In this document: positions 5,851 to 6,291 of the stretch, piece by piece
Position numbering within the stretch: the stretch's first letter is position 1
How the letters are laid out: each line of letters opens with the position of its first letter
Made by a program: the position numbers and the translations under genes
Source: Pseudomonadota bacterium
Lineage (GTDB): Bacteria; Pseudomonadota; Gammaproteobacteria; Burkholderiales; Gallionellaceae
Direction: 5' to 3'
DNA length: 6,291 nucleotides
Assembly (NCBI GenBank): GCA_021781695.1
Contig: JAJXWG010000103.1
Span: 1-6,291, forward strand
The notes under the pieces: model-generated
Database searches by the model: none
What the model was told of the DNA's origin: nothing
Seen by the model: the letters and a program-made list of their open reading frames with translations, nothing else

Positions 5851-6291
5851 TCAGCTCAGCTCCTTGACAATATGCTGCTGCCTGCGGCTGATTGCCAACA
5901 TCTCCGGCAAGCCCGCCAGCCTGACCATCCAGCCCTCACCCTCTTCGACCGACACTTTCTCGAAACCCTCGATCTTGCTTTTGGCCACAAGACAGTTGCG
6001 GTGTATGCGCACGAAGCGTCCGGCGAATTCCTTTTCCAGCGCAGTCAGCGATTCCTCGATCAGGTATTCGCGCTCCAGCGTGCGCACGGTGATGTATTTC
6101 AGCTCGGCGCGCAGAAACAGGACCTGCTCTACCGGCACAAGGTGTATTTTTCCCCGCTCGTGGACGGAAAGATTGCGGCGCGGCTCGGGCAGCAACTCGC
6201 GCAATACTTCGAACTGCACGGGAACGGCGTTGCGGGCGCGAGTCAACGCATCGAACAGGCGCCCAAGGCGTATCGGTTTTAGCAGGTAGTC
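5851..6291 (-). CDS. AlgR/LytR-type response regulator, C-terminal part with LytTR DNA-binding domain, cut by the window edge
   Basis: There are 146 codons in the window, open to the right edge, so the 5' end is missing. The first residues, DYLLKPIRLGRLFDALTRAR, are the last strand and helix of a receiver domain, with its conserved lysine in LLKPI. The phospho-acceptor aspartate lies outside. A linker (about 21-40) leads to a LytTR domain (about 41-143), seen from VEQVLFLRAELKYITV, the segment YLIEESLTALEKEF and the strongly conserved FVRIHRNCLV (93-102). It ends with AISRRQQHIVKEL, as in Pseudomonas AlgR. LytTR domains bind imperfect direct repeats upstream of promoters and usually activate. 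A shorter protein starting from the TTG at 6246 is possible on paper, but the receiver-domain match upstream argues against it. The membrane cyclase gene follows 80 bases downstream and is a possible target or operon partner; in Pseudomonas, AlgR has been linked to c-di-GMP control. The symbol algR is likely but not certain. Confidence 0.9.
   Translation of the reverse strand, partial: DYLLKPIRLGRLFDALTRARNAVPVQFEVLRELLPEPRRNLSVHERGKIHLVPVEQVLFLRAELKYITVRTLEREYLIEESLTALEKEFAGRFVRIHRNCLVAKSKIEGFEKVSVEEGEGWMVRLAGLPEMLAISRRQQHIVKELS

Overview
The window looks like chromosomal DNA of a Gram-negative proteobacterium, most likely a betaproteobacterium (inference, not a taxonomic search). It has an AlgR-like LytTR response regulator, multi-sensor GGDEF-EAL signalling proteins and a DUF1345 inner-membrane protein, with Shine-Dalgarno-type starts and moderately high G+C over most of its length. 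The left 500-700 bases look less G+C-rich than the rest.

Layout. 1-387 (minus): N-terminal 129 codons of a bestrophin-family (YneE-like) membrane channel, running off the left edge. 388-741: no intact gene; it holds a 9-bp inverted repeat and a stretch on the minus strand that looks like a decayed coding remnant with an in-frame stop. 742-781: the 3' portion of a tRNA gene (T-arm, acceptor 3' strand and CCA) with no 5' half, a typical footprint of site-specific integration. 782-969: short leader with a weak candidate promoter. 970-3978 (plus): a 1002-residue GAF-PAS-PAS-PAS-GGDEF-EAL protein with both catalytic domains intact by motif. 4091-4747 (plus): a 218-residue DUF1345 membrane protein behind its own TATAAT box. 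4748-4879: convergent spacer carrying what looks like the frameshifted C-terminal tail of a lost outer-membrane beta-barrel gene. 4880-5770 (minus): a 296-residue membrane-anchored GGDEF diguanylate cyclase. 5851-6291 (minus): C-terminal part of an AlgR/LytR-type response regulator, running off the right edge.

Functional theme. Two cyclic-di-GMP enzymes lie convergently around a small membrane protein, and a LytTR regulator lies directly upstream of one of them. The bifunctional protein would sense soluble or redox-type signals through GAF and PAS domains and make or degrade c-di-GMP. The membrane cyclase would add a second, membrane-coupled input. No new defence system, CRISPR array, intact insertion sequence or intact RNA gene was seen. 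The less ordinary parts are scars of rearrangement: the tRNA fragment with its adjoining remnant, and the outer-membrane-protein tail between the convergent genes.
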